A DNA stretch of 64,000 nucleotides, taken from positions 9,145,001 through 9,209,000 of the forward strand of contig NZ_CP109485.1 in assembly GCF_035918235.1 (NCBI RefSeq). Reading direction: 5' to 3'. This document shows positions 17,551-27,600 of the stretch, piece after piece (position 1 is the stretch's first letter; every line of letters begins with the position of its first letter). The notes below the pieces were generated by a model, which ran no database searches, was not told where the DNA came from, and saw only the letters and a list, made by a program, of their open reading frames with translations. The position numbers were made by a program, and so were the translations under genes. This stretch comes from Streptomyces sp. NBC_01445 (GTDB taxonomy: Bacteria > Actinomycetota > Actinomycetes > Streptomycetales > Streptomycetaceae).

Positions 17551-18756
17551 CTATGTGCCGCCCAGGACCCGATCCACCTGCTCCGGCGAGAGGGCGTGCT
17601 CGATCGCCAGGATGGCCGCGCCGACCACGGCCGCGTTCGCCCCGGTGCGGCTCGGCTCGATGCGCAGGACATGGGTGGCCAGCGGATGGGAGCGGCGGTA
17701 CACGGCCTCCCGTACGCCCGCGAGGAGTTGGTCGTGGACGGCGGCCAGCGCGCCGCCGACCACCACCGTGTCCGGGTTGAAGAAGTTCACCAGCCCCGCG
17801 AGAACCTCGCCGACCGCACGCCCCGCCTCGCGCACCATCCGTACGGCGTCACGGTTGCCGGACTTCACCAGGCGCACGACATCGCGGCTCGACGCGGCGT
17901 CCAGGCCCAGGTCCGACAGCTCGCGGGCCAGCGCCGCGCCGCCTGCCACCGCCTCGAGGCACCCCGAGTTCCCGCATCGGCACGGCGCCGTCTCCTGACG
18001 GCTGTCGCCCACCCGGATGTGCCCGATGTCGCCCGCGCTGCCCTGCGCGCCCCGGTGCAGCCGGCCGTCCGCGACGATGCCGCAGCCGATGCCCGTACCG
18101 ACCTTGATGTAGAGGAGATAGCGGGTGTCCGGAAACGCCCGGCGCTGCTCGGCCAGCGCCATCACGTTCACGTCGTTGTCGACGAGGGCCCGCACGCCGA
18201 AGCGGTCGGCGAAGAACTCCGGGATCGGGTACTGGTGCCAGCCGGGCATGATGGGCGGATCCACGGGCCGGCCGGTGGTGAACTCGACGGGGCCCGGCAC
18301 GCCCACACCGATCGACTGGAGCGAGGCCGGGTCGAGGCCCGCCTCGTCGAGGAGCGCGTGGAGCGTCCGCTCGACGTGGCCGAGAATCGACGCAGGACCG
18401 TCGGCGATCGACAACTGGTCCTCGCGCAGCGCCAGTTGATCCCCGCCGATGTCGAGCAGCGCGACCCGGCAGTGCGAGGCGCCCAGGTCGACGCCCGCCA
18501 CCACGTGCTCGCGGGTGCGCAGATGGAGGCGGCGCGGGGGCCGGCCACCCGTCGAGTCCCCGGCCTCCGCCCCGGCCTCGGTTAGGAAGCCGTGCGCGAT
18601 GAGTGCGTCGACGCGCTGCGACACGGTCGACCGCGCGAGACCGGTGATCCGCGCGATGTCCGCGCGGGTCGTGGCGGCCCCCGTACGCAGCAGGGCGAGG
18701 ACCTCGCCGGGCGACGACGGCGGCGCGGAACTGGGGTGATCCGGCGCTCCAGACAT
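17551..18756 (-). CDS. ROK-family transcriptional repressor
   Basis: A 401-residue repressor. An N-terminal winged HTH (residues about 18-65, TTRADIARITGLARSTVSQRVDALIAHGFL) is followed by a ROK sugar-binding/kinase-fold domain. The first phosphate loop is VVAGVDLGASHCRVAL. The zinc motif CRCGNSGCLEAVAGG is complete, and the ED/GHI region reads GTGIGCGIVADG...AGDIGHIRV. Such proteins repress a sugar operon until its sugar or sugar phosphate binds. It is divergent from a complete CUT2 sugar ABC operon, its probable target. ATG 18756 is chosen; GTG 18765 is equally possible, as no strong ribosome site separates them. Confidence 0.87.
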   Translation of the reverse strand: MSGAPDHPSSAPPSSPGEVLALLRTGAATTRADIARITGLARSTVSQRVDALIAHGFLTEAGAEAGDSTGGRPPRRLHLRTREHVVAGVDLGASHCRVALLDIGGDQLALREDQLSIADGPASILGHVERTLHALLDEAGLDPASLQSIGVGVPGPVEFTTGRPVDPPIMPGWHQYPIPEFFADRFGVRALVDNDVNVMALAEQRRAFPDTRYLLYIKVGTGIGCGIVADGRLHRGAQGSAGDIGHIRVGDSRQETAPCRCGNSGCLEAVAGGAALARELSDLGLDAASSRDVVRLVKSGNRDAVRMVREAGRAVGEVLAGLVNFFNPDTVVVGGALAAVHDQLLAGVREAVYRRSHPLATHVLRIEPSRTGANAAVVGAAILAIEHALSPEQVDRVLGGT

Positions 18757-18822
18757 GGCAGTCACGATAGGGACGAGTTTCGCTGCTCACAAGCCCGATG
18801 CTGTTCGCCGATCGACCTAAGT

Positions 18823-18872
18823 ACCTGTCAATTTCCTTTGTACGGACCAGGGTTGAGCCCTTGACAGGTCAA
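18823..18872. promoter_or_regulatory. Divergent ROK/sugar-operon promoter region with paired operator half-sites
   Basis: ACCTGTCAA (18823-18831) and TTGACAGGT (18861-18869) are exact inverted copies 29 bases apart. Each contains a TTGACA -35 box, one pointing to the ROK gene and one to the ABC operon. For the operon a CACATT box lies 17 bases after TTGACA. The right copy is also part of the palindrome TTGACAGGTCAA. The shared word is a likely ROK operator overlapping both -35 boxes, so binding would block both promoters. Confidence 0.5.
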
Positions 18873-18940
18873 AGAAGGGTCAGCACATTGCAATGCAGAC
18901 CGCTGCGGAAGACTGCCGAAGAGGCCGGAGAGGCTGAACG

Positions 18941-20479
18941 ATGCAGGCGACACAGACGATGTTGGCGATGCACGGCGTGTCCAAGAGCTTTCTCGGTGTA
19001 CGGGTGCTGCACGGGGTGTCCCTGGACCTCGCCCCGGGCGAGGTGCACGCGCTCGTCGGGGAGAACGGCGCGGGAAAGTCCACCCTGATGAAGGTCCTCG
19101 CGGGAGAGCACGTCCCCGACGAGGGCACCATCACCCTGGACGGCGCCGAGCAGTCCTTCAGCCATCCCGCGCAGGCCCAGGCCGCCGGAATCGGCATCAT
19201 CCACCAGGAGTTCGCGCTCCTGCCCCACCGCACCGTCGCCGAGAACGTGTTCCTCGGCCGCGAACCGACCCGGCGCGGACTCGTCGACCGTCGCGCCATG
19301 GAGGCGCGCACCGCCGAACTCCTCGCCGAACTCGGCGAGTCGGGCATCACCCCGCGCACCTATGTCCGTGATCTTCCGGTCGCGCGCCAGCAGACCGTCG
19401 AGATCGTCAAAGCACTCGCCTCCGACGACGCGCCCGCCCGCGTCCTCGTCATGGACGAGCCGACCGCCCCGCTCGCCGACCACGAGGCGGCCCAACTCCA
19501 CGCTCTCGTGCGCCGGCTGGCGGCCCGTGGCCTCGGCATCCTCTACATCTCGCATCGCCTGCGCGAGGTCTTCGACCTCTCGCAGCGCATCACCGTCCTC
19601 AAGGACGGCCGGCACGTCACGACCGTACGCACCGAGGACACCGACACCGACCAGGTCGTCCGCGCCATGGTCGGCCGGGAGCTCAGCGCCTACTACCCGC
19701 CGCGCGCCCGCCCCGGCGAGGCCGGTGACGTCCGGCTGACCGTGCGCGGTGGAGGCAACGCGCGCCTGCGCGACATCGACCTGACGTTGCGCTCGGGAGA
19801 GGTCACCGGTATCGCGGGCCTCCAGGGATCAGGACGTACGTCCCTGGCCCGTGCCCTGTTCGGGGCCGCGCCCTTCACCACCGGCGCCATGACCGTCGGC
19901 GGGCGCGACCTGCGCCCCACGAGCCCGCGTCAGGCCATCCGTGCGGGGATCGCCCTGGTCACCGAGGACCGCAAGGCCGAGGGCCTCGCGCTGCGCCAGT
20001 CCGTGCGCGACAACGCGCTCCTCGTGACCCGGGCCGTTCCCGCGCGCGGCCGGCCGCCCGCGGCCCGCGACCTCACCGCCCTCCTGGAGCGGGTCCGGCT
20101 GCACGCACGCGGCGAGGACCAGCAGGCCCAGTTCCTCTCCGGCGGCAACCAGCAGAAGGTCGTCATCGCCAAGTGGCTCGCCGCCCGCCCGCAGATCCTG
20201 CTCTTCGACGAGCCGACCAGGGGCGTCGACGTCGGCGCCAAGGCCGCCATTCACACCCTCGTCCGCGACCTCGCCCGCGAGGGCCTCGCCGTTCTGATCG
20301 TCTCCTCCGAACTCCCCGAACTCCTCGGCATGAGCGACCGCGTCCTCGTCATGGCGGAGGGGCGCCTGGCCGGTGAACTCCCCGCCGGCGCAAGCGAGGA
20401 GGACGTCATGCGCCTGGCCACACGCGGCGGCCCGGCAGCGCGCCCGCCCGCCCCCGCCTCACCGGAAGGAAGCGCATGA
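18941..20479 (+). CDS. Sugar ABC transporter ATP-binding protein (CUT2, RbsA/MglA type)
   Basis: A 512-residue tandem ABC ATPase energising import of a monosaccharide or polyol. Domain 1 has Walker A GENGAGKST, a C-loop replaced by VARQQTVEIVKAL, and Walker B VLVMDEPTAPL. Domain 2 has a degenerate Walker A (GLQGSGRTSL), signature SGGNQQKVVIAKW and Walker B ILLFDEPTRGVDVG. The asymmetry is normal for CUT2 ATPases. ATG 18941 begins MQATQTMLAMHGVSKSF. It overlaps the first permease gene by 4 bases. It is the first gene of an operon of probably six genes facing a ROK repressor. Confidence 0.94.
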   Translation: MQATQTMLAMHGVSKSFLGVRVLHGVSLDLAPGEVHALVGENGAGKSTLMKVLAGEHVPDEGTITLDGAEQSFSHPAQAQAAGIGIIHQEFALLPHRTVAENVFLGREPTRRGLVDRRAMEARTAELLAELGESGITPRTYVRDLPVARQQTVEIVKALASDDAPARVLVMDEPTAPLADHEAAQLHALVRRLAARGLGILYISHRLREVFDLSQRITVLKDGRHVTTVRTEDTDTDQVVRAMVGRELSAYYPPRARPGEAGDVRLTVRGGGNARLRDIDLTLRSGEVTGIAGLQGSGRTSLARALFGAAPFTTGAMTVGGRDLRPTSPRQAIRAGIALVTEDRKAEGLALRQSVRDNALLVTRAVPARGRPPAARDLTALLERVRLHARGEDQQAQFLSGGNQQKVVIAKWLAARPQILLFDEPTRGVDVGAKAAIHTLVRDLAREGLAVLIVSSELPELLGMSDRVLVMAEGRLAGELPAGASEEDVMRLATRGGPAARPPAPASPEGSA

Positions 20480-21477
20480 CCGGGACCGCCGTCGCCCCGC
20501 CGACCGTCGCGAAGTCCGCCCCGCCGCGCAGGATCCGCCTCGCCGACCCCGCTGTCGGCGTCTGGCTGGCCGCCGCGGCCGTCACCGCCGCCGGGTGGAT
20601 CGTGGTGGCCGCGCGCGGCGGGGACTTCCTCACCCTCGCCAACGTCGTCGGCATCCTCCAGAACTGCGTGGCACTCGGACTTGTCGCCGTCGGGCAGACC
20701 GCCGTGATCCTCAGCGGCTCCCTCGACCTCTCCGTGGCGTACCTCATCAGCCTCGGCACGCTCGTCGCCGCCACCACGATGGAGGACGGCAGCGTCGTCA
20801 CGGCCGTCCTCGCCGTACTCGCGCTCTCCGCCGCCGTCGGCCTGGCCAACGGCCTCGTCGTCACCGGCCTCAAGGTCAACGCGTTCATCGCGACCCTGGG
20901 CACGGCGTTCATCCTGCGCGGCTGGATCGAGGACACCTACACGGGCCCCGCGGGCAAGGTCCCCGCCTCGTTCCAGCATCTCGGCTACGACCGCATCGGG
21001 CCCGTCCCCGTCTCCGTGTTCCTGCTCGCCGCGGTCGCCGCCGCCCTGTGGCTCGTCACCCGCCGCACCCGATTCGGCCACCACCTCTACGCGACCGGGG
21101 GTGACGAGCACGCGGCCCGCCTCTCCGGCGTCCGCACCCGGCGCACCGTCGTCGCCGCCCACGTCCTGTGCTCGCTGTGCGTAGGAGCCGCCGCGCTCTT
21201 CCTCGCCGCGCGGCTCGGCGCAGGCGCCCCCTGGGCCGGCACCGAGGCCCGCTACGACCTCGAGTCGATCGCCGCCGTCGTCCTCGGCGGTACCGCGCTC
21301 GCGGGCGGCCGTGGGGGAGTGGCGGGCACGCTCGGCGGCGTCCTGGTCCTCGCCGTGCTCGACTCCGTCTTCAACCAACTGGGCGTCGACCCGTTCTTCA
21401 AGAACGTCGTACGCGGCGTCGTGATCACCGCCGCCGTCGCCCTCTACGCCCGGCGCGGCACACGGAGGCCCGCATGA
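20476..21477 (+). CDS. Sugar ABC transporter permease 1 (RbsC type)
   Basis: A 333-residue inner-membrane permease of the CUT2 branched type with about eight to ten hydrophobic segments. Family marks include GLVAVGQTAVILSGSLDLSVAYLISLGT, ALGSA-like LNGLVVTGLKVNAFIATLGTAFILRG and the late AAVVLGGTALAGGRGGVAGTLGGVLVL. It pairs with the second permease to form the channel. Both ends overlap neighbours by ATGA, so translation is coupled. Confidence 0.93.
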   Translation: MTGTAVAPPTVAKSAPPRRIRLADPAVGVWLAAAAVTAAGWIVVAARGGDFLTLANVVGILQNCVALGLVAVGQTAVILSGSLDLSVAYLISLGTLVAATTMEDGSVVTAVLAVLALSAAVGLANGLVVTGLKVNAFIATLGTAFILRGWIEDTYTGPAGKVPASFQHLGYDRIGPVPVSVFLLAAVAAALWLVTRRTRFGHHLYATGGDEHAARLSGVRTRRTVVAAHVLCSLCVGAAALFLAARLGAGAPWAGTEARYDLESIAAVVLGGTALAGGRGGVAGTLGGVLVLAVLDSVFNQLGVDPFFKNVVRGVVITAAVALYARRGTRRPA

Positions 21478-22484
21478 CCACCGCGAATCCAACGGCCGTC
21501 TTCCACAAGCGAGTTGCCCGATCCCTGGGCGCCGGCGCCCCCGTCTACGTACTCCTCGCCGTGCTCCTCGTGGCCCTGGCCGCCACCGACCCCGGCTTCT
21601 ACGAACCCGACCGCTTCCTCGCCTTCGTCAAACGCGCGGCGCCGCTCGTCATTTTGGCGGCGGGCCAGTATCTGGTCATCGTCTGCGGGGAGTTCGACCT
21701 CTCCGTGGGGGCCGTCGTCACCGCCGGTGTCGTCGTCGCGGCGGAGCTCTACGGCTCGTACCCGGGCGCCTCCTGGATCGTGGTGACGGGCGGGCTGCTG
21801 CTCGCCGGAGCGCTGACCGGTCTCGTCAGCGGGCTGATCACGACGAAACTGCGCGTGCCGTCGTTCATCACCACGCTCGGCATGATGCTGATCCTCGAAG
21901 GCGCCGTCTTCTTCTGGACCGGGGGCTCGCCGCACGGATCGCTCCCGGAGGAGTTCCGCCGGCTCGGCCGCGGCACGGCGGGCGGCTGGCTGCCCTGGGC
22001 GGTCCTCGCCTGCCTCGTCGCGGGCGCCGCCGCAGTGTTCCTCATGCGCTCGGACTTCGGCCGCACGCTGATCGCGACCGGCGACAGCGAACGCACCGCC
22101 GCCCTCGCGGGCGTCCGCGTGCACCGGGCCCGCATCATCGCGTTCGTCCTGTCGGGCGTCGCGGCCGCGCTCGCTGCCGTACTCGTCGGCGGATTCTCCG
22201 GAGTGTCCGCGCAAGCGGGCCGCGGCTACGAGTTCGAGGCCATCACGGCCGTCGTGCTCGGCGGCGTCGCACTCGGCGGGGGCCGCGGCAGCGTCGTCGC
22301 CGCGATGGCCGGGGCCTTCTCGCTCCAGGCCCTGTTCACGCTGCTCAATCTGCAGGGCGTCTCGGGCGCCCTCGAATCCACGGTCCAAGGCGTCATCGTC
22401 ATCGCCGCCGTAGGTCTCGGAGCCGCCGACTTCTCCCGCCTGCGCCGCCGTCGTACTCATCCCTCGGGAGGGACCCCCTCATGA
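21474..22484 (+). CDS. Sugar ABC transporter permease 2 (RbsC type)
   Basis: A 336-residue CUT2 permease. It carries the motifs APLVILAAGQYLVIVCGEFDLSVGAV, LRVPSFITTLGMMLILEG and FEAITAVVLGGVALGGGRGSV. Its counterpart in many systems is a homodimeric single permease, so the two distinct permeases here imply a heterodimer. ATG 21474 overlaps the stop of permease 1; the 3' end overlaps the binding-protein gene by ATGA. Confidence 0.93.
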   Translation: MTTANPTAVFHKRVARSLGAGAPVYVLLAVLLVALAATDPGFYEPDRFLAFVKRAAPLVILAAGQYLVIVCGEFDLSVGAVVTAGVVVAAELYGSYPGASWIVVTGGLLLAGALTGLVSGLITTKLRVPSFITTLGMMLILEGAVFFWTGGSPHGSLPEEFRRLGRGTAGGWLPWAVLACLVAGAAAVFLMRSDFGRTLIATGDSERTAALAGVRVHRARIIAFVLSGVAAALAAVLVGGFSGVSAQAGRGYEFEAITAVVLGGVALGGGRGSVVAAMAGAFSLQALFTLLNLQGVSGALESTVQGVIVIAAVGLGAADFSRLRRRRTHPSGGTPS

Positions 22485-23689
22485 CCCGCAGACGTCCACT
22501 CGCGGTCGCCGCCGCAATTGCGGCCGCCGCCCTGCTCACCTCGTGCTCCAGCGACATGCCGGCCGACTCCGCGGCGGGCACGGCGTCGGAGAGCGCGACG
22601 AAGGGGGGCGCCGACAAGCCGTCGAAGTTCTTCCAACAGGCCGAGTACGAAAGGCAGTTGGCGCTCGCCGAGGTCACGCCCGAGGGGCCCGCCGACAAGC
22701 CCTGGGAGCAGATGCTCGAACCCGAGATGACCGACACGGCCCAGTACAAGAAGAAGGGCTCCGGCGGCACCCACCTCTGCTTCTCCAACGCCGGAGTCTT
22801 CAACCCCTGGCGCCAGGTCGGCCTCAAGGACATGAAGGCCGAGGTGAAACTCCACAAGGAGATCACCGACTTCACCGTCCTCGACGCCCAGGGCAAGGAC
22901 GACAAACAGATCTCCGACATCCAGGAACTCGCCGGGAACAAGAACTGCGACGCCCTGATCGTGTCCCCGAACACCACCGCGACGCTCACCCCGGCCGTGA
23001 AGGAGGCCTGCGGCAAGCTGCCCGTCATCGTCTTCGACCGGGGCGTCGAGACGGACTGCGCCGTCACCTTCATCAACCCCATCGGCGGCTACGGCTACGG
23101 GGCCGTCGCCGCGGACTTCCTCGTCGGCAAGGTCAAGCCCAAGGGCAAGATCCTCGCCCTGCGCATCTCACCCGGCGTCGATGTCCTGGAGACCCGCTGG
23201 TCCGCCGCGAAGCTCGCCTTCGACAAGAGCCGACTCGACGTGGTGGACGTCAAGTTCACCGACGGCGACCCCGCCAAGACGAAGTCGATCGTGGCGGACG
23301 CGATCTCCCGGCACGGCTCGGTCGACGGCGTCTGGATGGACTCGGGCGCCACATCCGTGGCCGCCGTCGAGGCGTTCGAGGACGCCGGCGTGGACGTCCC
23401 GCCCATCACCGGCGAGGACCAGCAGGACTTCCTCCAGGCGTGGAAGGACAAGAAACTCACCGCGATCGCGCCCACGTACCCCACCTTCCAGTGGCGTACG
23501 CCGGTCATCGCCGCCCTGCGCGTGCTTGACGGCAAGCAGGTCCCCAAGGAGTGGAAGCTGCCGCAGCCCACCGTCACCCAGGACAACCTCGACGAGTACC
23601 TCCAGGAGGGCATGCCGCCCCTGCACTACGCCATGTGCGGCTGCAAGGACCTGCCCGGCTACCCGAAGGACTGGGGAGGCAAGAAGTGA
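22481..23689 (+). CDS. Sugar-binding lipoprotein of the CUT2 transporter
   Basis: A 402-residue periplasmic-binding-protein-like (RbsB-fold) lipoprotein. The signal peptide ends in the lipobox LLTSC (Cys21), which would be lipidated and anchored outside the membrane. The ligand-binding fold begins near residue 95 (GSGGTHLCFSNAGVFNPWRQVGL). The usual substrate contacts CDALIVSPNTTATLTPAV and VIVFDRGV are followed by DGVWMDSGATSVAAVEAF. There is a 70-residue linker after the lipobox, longer than usual. The C-terminus has CGCKDLPGYPKDWGG. The sugar is unknown. It overlaps both neighbours. Confidence 0.9.
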   Translation: MTRRRPLAVAAAIAAAALLTSCSSDMPADSAAGTASESATKGGADKPSKFFQQAEYERQLALAEVTPEGPADKPWEQMLEPEMTDTAQYKKKGSGGTHLCFSNAGVFNPWRQVGLKDMKAEVKLHKEITDFTVLDAQGKDDKQISDIQELAGNKNCDALIVSPNTTATLTPAVKEACGKLPVIVFDRGVETDCAVTFINPIGGYGYGAVAADFLVGKVKPKGKILALRISPGVDVLETRWSAAKLAFDKSRLDVVDVKFTDGDPAKTKSIVADAISRHGSVDGVWMDSGATSVAAVEAFEDAGVDVPPITGEDQQDFLQAWKDKKLTAIAPTYPTFQWRTPVIAALRVLDGKQVPKEWKLPQPTVTQDNLDEYLQEGMPPLHYAMCGCKDLPGYPKDWGGKK

Positions 23690-24561
23690 CGGCGCCTGCC
23701 TGGAAGTTGGGCGCCAACCCCTGGATCTGGCACTCGCCGGTCACCGGCCGCGCCCTCGCCGACACGCTGCCCCGGCTTGCCGCCTGGGGGTTCGACTGCG
23801 TGGAACTCCCCATGGAGAGCGCGGGTGACTGGGACCCGGGCGACGCGGCGAAGCTCCTCGATGCGACCGGTCTCGCCCCCGCCGCCGTGATCGCCGTCAT
23901 GCCGCACGGCCGCGAGCTGGTCGACGCGGACGCCGCCACGGTGCGCACCACACAGGACTACTTACGCCACTGCGTGGACGCCGCCCACGCGATCGGGGCG
24001 CCGGTCGTCGCGGGACCCCTGTACGCCTCCGTCGGCCGGACCTGGCGCATGGACCGCGCCGCACGCGAGGCCGCGTACGACGAACTGCGAGGGCACCTCG
24101 CCCCCCTCGTCGAGCACGCCCGCACAGCCGGGGTGCGCCTCGCGGTGGAACCCCTCAACCGCTATGAGACCAGCCTGCTCAACACCGTCGCCCAGGCCCT
24201 GGACGCCCTCGACGGGCTGCCGCACGACGGGATCGGCGTCGCACTCGACACGTACCACCAGAACATCGAGGAACACTCGCTCCCCGCCGCCGTCGGCGCG
24301 ACCGGGGACCGCATCGCGCACGTCCAGGTCTGCGCGAACGACCGCGGGACACCTGGGGCCGACCACCTCGACTGGAGCGGCTTCCTGGACGCGCTGCGCG
24401 AGGCGGGCTACCAAGGCCCCTTGTGCATCGAGTCGTTCACCGCGCACAACGACGCGATCGCCGTCGCGGCCTCCGTGTGGCGCCCGCTCGCCGGCAGCCA
24501 GGACGCCCTGGCCACGGACGGCCTGCGCTTCCTGCGCGCCGCGACCGGCCGAACCCGCTGA
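23686..24561 (+). CDS. Sugar phosphate isomerase/epimerase (TIM-barrel, DTE-like)
   Basis: A 291-residue xylose-isomerase-like TIM-barrel protein. The metal-ligand pattern of D-tagatose/D-psicose 3-epimerases is visible: Glu in LAVEPLNRYET, Asp in VALDTYHQNIEE, a His/Asp-rich loop HVQVCANDRGTPGADHLDW, and Glu in LCIESFT. The likely role is epimerisation or isomerisation of the imported sugar in the cytosol. Start is GTG 23686, which overlaps the stop of the binding-protein gene (GTGA). Confidence 0.88.
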   Translation: MTAPAWKLGANPWIWHSPVTGRALADTLPRLAAWGFDCVELPMESAGDWDPGDAAKLLDATGLAPAAVIAVMPHGRELVDADAATVRTTQDYLRHCVDAAHAIGAPVVAGPLYASVGRTWRMDRAAREAAYDELRGHLAPLVEHARTAGVRLAVEPLNRYETSLLNTVAQALDALDGLPHDGIGVALDTYHQNIEEHSLPAAVGATGDRIAHVQVCANDRGTPGADHLDWSGFLDALREAGYQGPLCIESFTAHNDAIAVAASVWRPLAGSQDALATDGLRFLRAATGRTR

Positions 24562-24630
24562 ACCTCTGAGTTCCTCCGCATTCCGGCACCCCGCAAGTCC
24601 GTCCACTGTTTCCACGGAAAGGACCACCTC

Positions 24631-27600
24631 ATGGGATGTCATGCTCGTGACATCAGAGGCATGCGAAGAGCTGCCCTCGCGTTACTGACCGCACTGCTGC
24701 TCGCCGTCGGCTTCCTGCCCACCGGCGCCACAGCCGCGGGCAAGGCCCCCGCCTTCCGCGCGCTGCTCTTCACCAAGGCCGTCGGCTACGTCCACGGCTC
24801 CATCCCGGACGGCATCAAGATGGTCGAGGAGGAGGCCGCGGCGAACAACTTCGAGGTCGTCCAGACCGACGACTCGACCGTCTTCGACGACGCGAAGCTC
24901 AAGGACTTCGACGTCATCATCATGCTGCAGAACTCCGGCATGGTCTGGGACACCGACGGCCAGCGCGAGGCCCTGCAGAAGTACGTCCGCGGCGGCAAGG
25001 GCGTCGTCGCCATCCACAACACCCTCGACATGGGCGTCGAGGAGCAGTTCCCCTGGTGGGACGAGACCATCAACGGCGGCGCCCACATGCCCGCCCACTC
25101 ACCCGGCGTGCTCCAGGGCACGGCCAAGGTCGCCGACCGCGTGCACCCCTCCACCAAGGGACTTCCCGAGCGCTGGGAGCGCCCCGAGGAGTGGTACAAC
25201 TTCGACAAGGACCCGCGCGGCGACGTGCACGTCCTCGTCACCGCCGACGAGACCACGTACGACCCGGGCGGCTCCGCGATGGGCGCCGACCACCCCATCT
25301 CCTGGTGCCGCAACGCCGAGGGCGGCAAGGTCTGGGCGACCGCCATGGGCCACGACAGCGCCTCGTACACCGAACCCGCCTTCCGCTCCCACGTGCTCGG
25401 CGGTATCCAGTGGGCCGCGGGCAACAAGCCCGGCGACTGCGGCGGCACCGTCTGGTCCGGCTACGAGAAGACCGCCCTCGACGACAACACCGCCGACCCG
25501 ATGGAGCTCGACGTCGCCAAGGACGGCAAGGTCTTCTACATCCAGCGCAGCGGCGAGGTGAAGGTCTACGACCCCGCCACCCACGCCACCGCGACCGCGG
25601 GCAAGCTCGACGTCTACACCGGCGGCGAGGACGGCCTCGTCGGCATGGAGCTCGACCCGTCGTTCAAGGACAACCACTGGATCTATCTGTACTACGCGCC
25701 GAAGGACGCCAAGGACGACGTCAACCGGCTCTCCCGCTTCACGGTCAAGTCCGACAACACCCTTGACCTCGGCAGTGAGAAGAAGCTCCTAGACGTCCCC
25801 GCCTACCGCGACCGCAGCTTCCCCGAGCCCGGACACACGGGCGGCGCCGTCGAGTTCGGCCCGGACCGCACCCTCTACCTCGGTGTCGGCGACGACACCC
25901 CGCCCAACCTCGACCCCGACTGGCAGGGCTACGCGCCGATCGACTGGCGCCCCGGCAAGCAGATGCTGGACGCCGCCCGCACGGCCGGCAACACCAACGA
26001 CCTGCGCGGCAAGATCCTGCGCATCAAGCCCACGAACGCGGGCGGCTACACCATCCCCAAGGGCAACCTCTTCGCCAAGGGCACGGCCAAGACCCGCCCC
26101 GAGATCTACGCGATGGGCTTCCGCAACCCGTTCCGCTTCAACGTCGACCCGAAGAACGGCGCCCTCCACGTCTCCGACTACGGCCCCGACCGCGGCGCCC
26201 CGACGACCGACCGCGGCCCCGAGGGCCTCGTCGAGTACAACGTCATCAAGAAGCCCGGCAACTACGGCTGGCCCTTCTGCCACGGCAACAACCAGCCGTA
26301 CGCCCCGTACAACCCGGACACCAAGGAGGTCGGCGCCAAGTTCGACTGCGACAAGCCGGTCAACCCCTCGCCGAACAACACGGGCCTCAAGGACCTGCCG
26401 CCCGTGCAGCAGCCGGTGATCTGGTACGGCTACGGCAAGTCGAAGGAGTTCCCGGAGATGGGCGAGGGCGGCTCCGCACCGATGAGCGGGCCCGTCTACC
26501 ACTACGACGCGAAGAACCCGTCGAAGACCAAGTTCCCCGCCTACTTCGAGGGCGCGAGCTTCTTCTACGAATGGGCCCGCGACCAGGTCAAGGAGATCCG
26601 CTTCGACCAGGACGGCAAACTCCTCAAGATCAACGACTTCCTGAAGACCGCGAAGTTCGCCAAGCCGATGGACATGACCTTCGGTCCCGACGGCTCGCTC
26701 TACGTCCTCGAATGGGGCAGTCAGTTCGGCGGCGGCAACAACGACTCCGGGCTCTACCGGATCGACTACGCGCAGGGACAGCGCGTACCGATCGCCGAGG
26801 CGAAGGCCTCCGTCACCAACGGCCCCACCCCGCTCGAGGTCTCTTTCTCCAGTGAGGGAAGCAAGGACCCCGACGGCGACCCGCTCACCTACGCCTGGGA
26901 CTTCGACGGCGACGGCACCTACGACTCCACCGAGGCGAGCCCGAGCCACACCTACACGGCGAAGGGTGATTTCAACGCCCAGCTGAAGGTCACCGACTCC
27001 ACCGGCAAGTCCGGTTACGCCAACGTCCCCGTCACCGCGGGCAACACCGCGCCCAAGGTGAAGATCGAGTTCCCCGTCGACGGCAAGCTCATCGACTTCG
27101 GCGACAAGATCCCGTACAAGGTGACCGTCACCGACCCGGAGGACGGCACGGTCGACTGCTCCAAGGTGACCGTCAACCCGGCCCTCGGCCACGACGACCA
27201 CGAGCACCCCACCACCGACATCCCCGGCTGCGAAGGCACCGTCGACACCGGTGACCTGGGTGGCCACCCCGAGGGCGCGGACCTCACCTACGTGCTCAAC
27301 GCCAAGTACACCGACAAGGGAGGCGACGGCGTCAGCGCCCTGACCGGCTACGGGCGGTCCGTGCTCCAGCCCAGGCACAAGCAGGCCGAGTACTACGACG
27401 GCCAGTCCGGCACGCGCGTCGTCGCACAGGAAGGCGCCGAGAACGGCAAGCGCATCGGCGACGTCAGCGACGGCGACTGGGTCCAGTTCGACCCGATGAG
27501 CGTCGAGGGCATCGGACAGGTGAGCTACAAACTGTCGTCACCGTACGGAGTCGGCTCCATCGAGCTGCGCGCGGACGCCCCCGACGGCAAGCTCCTGGCC

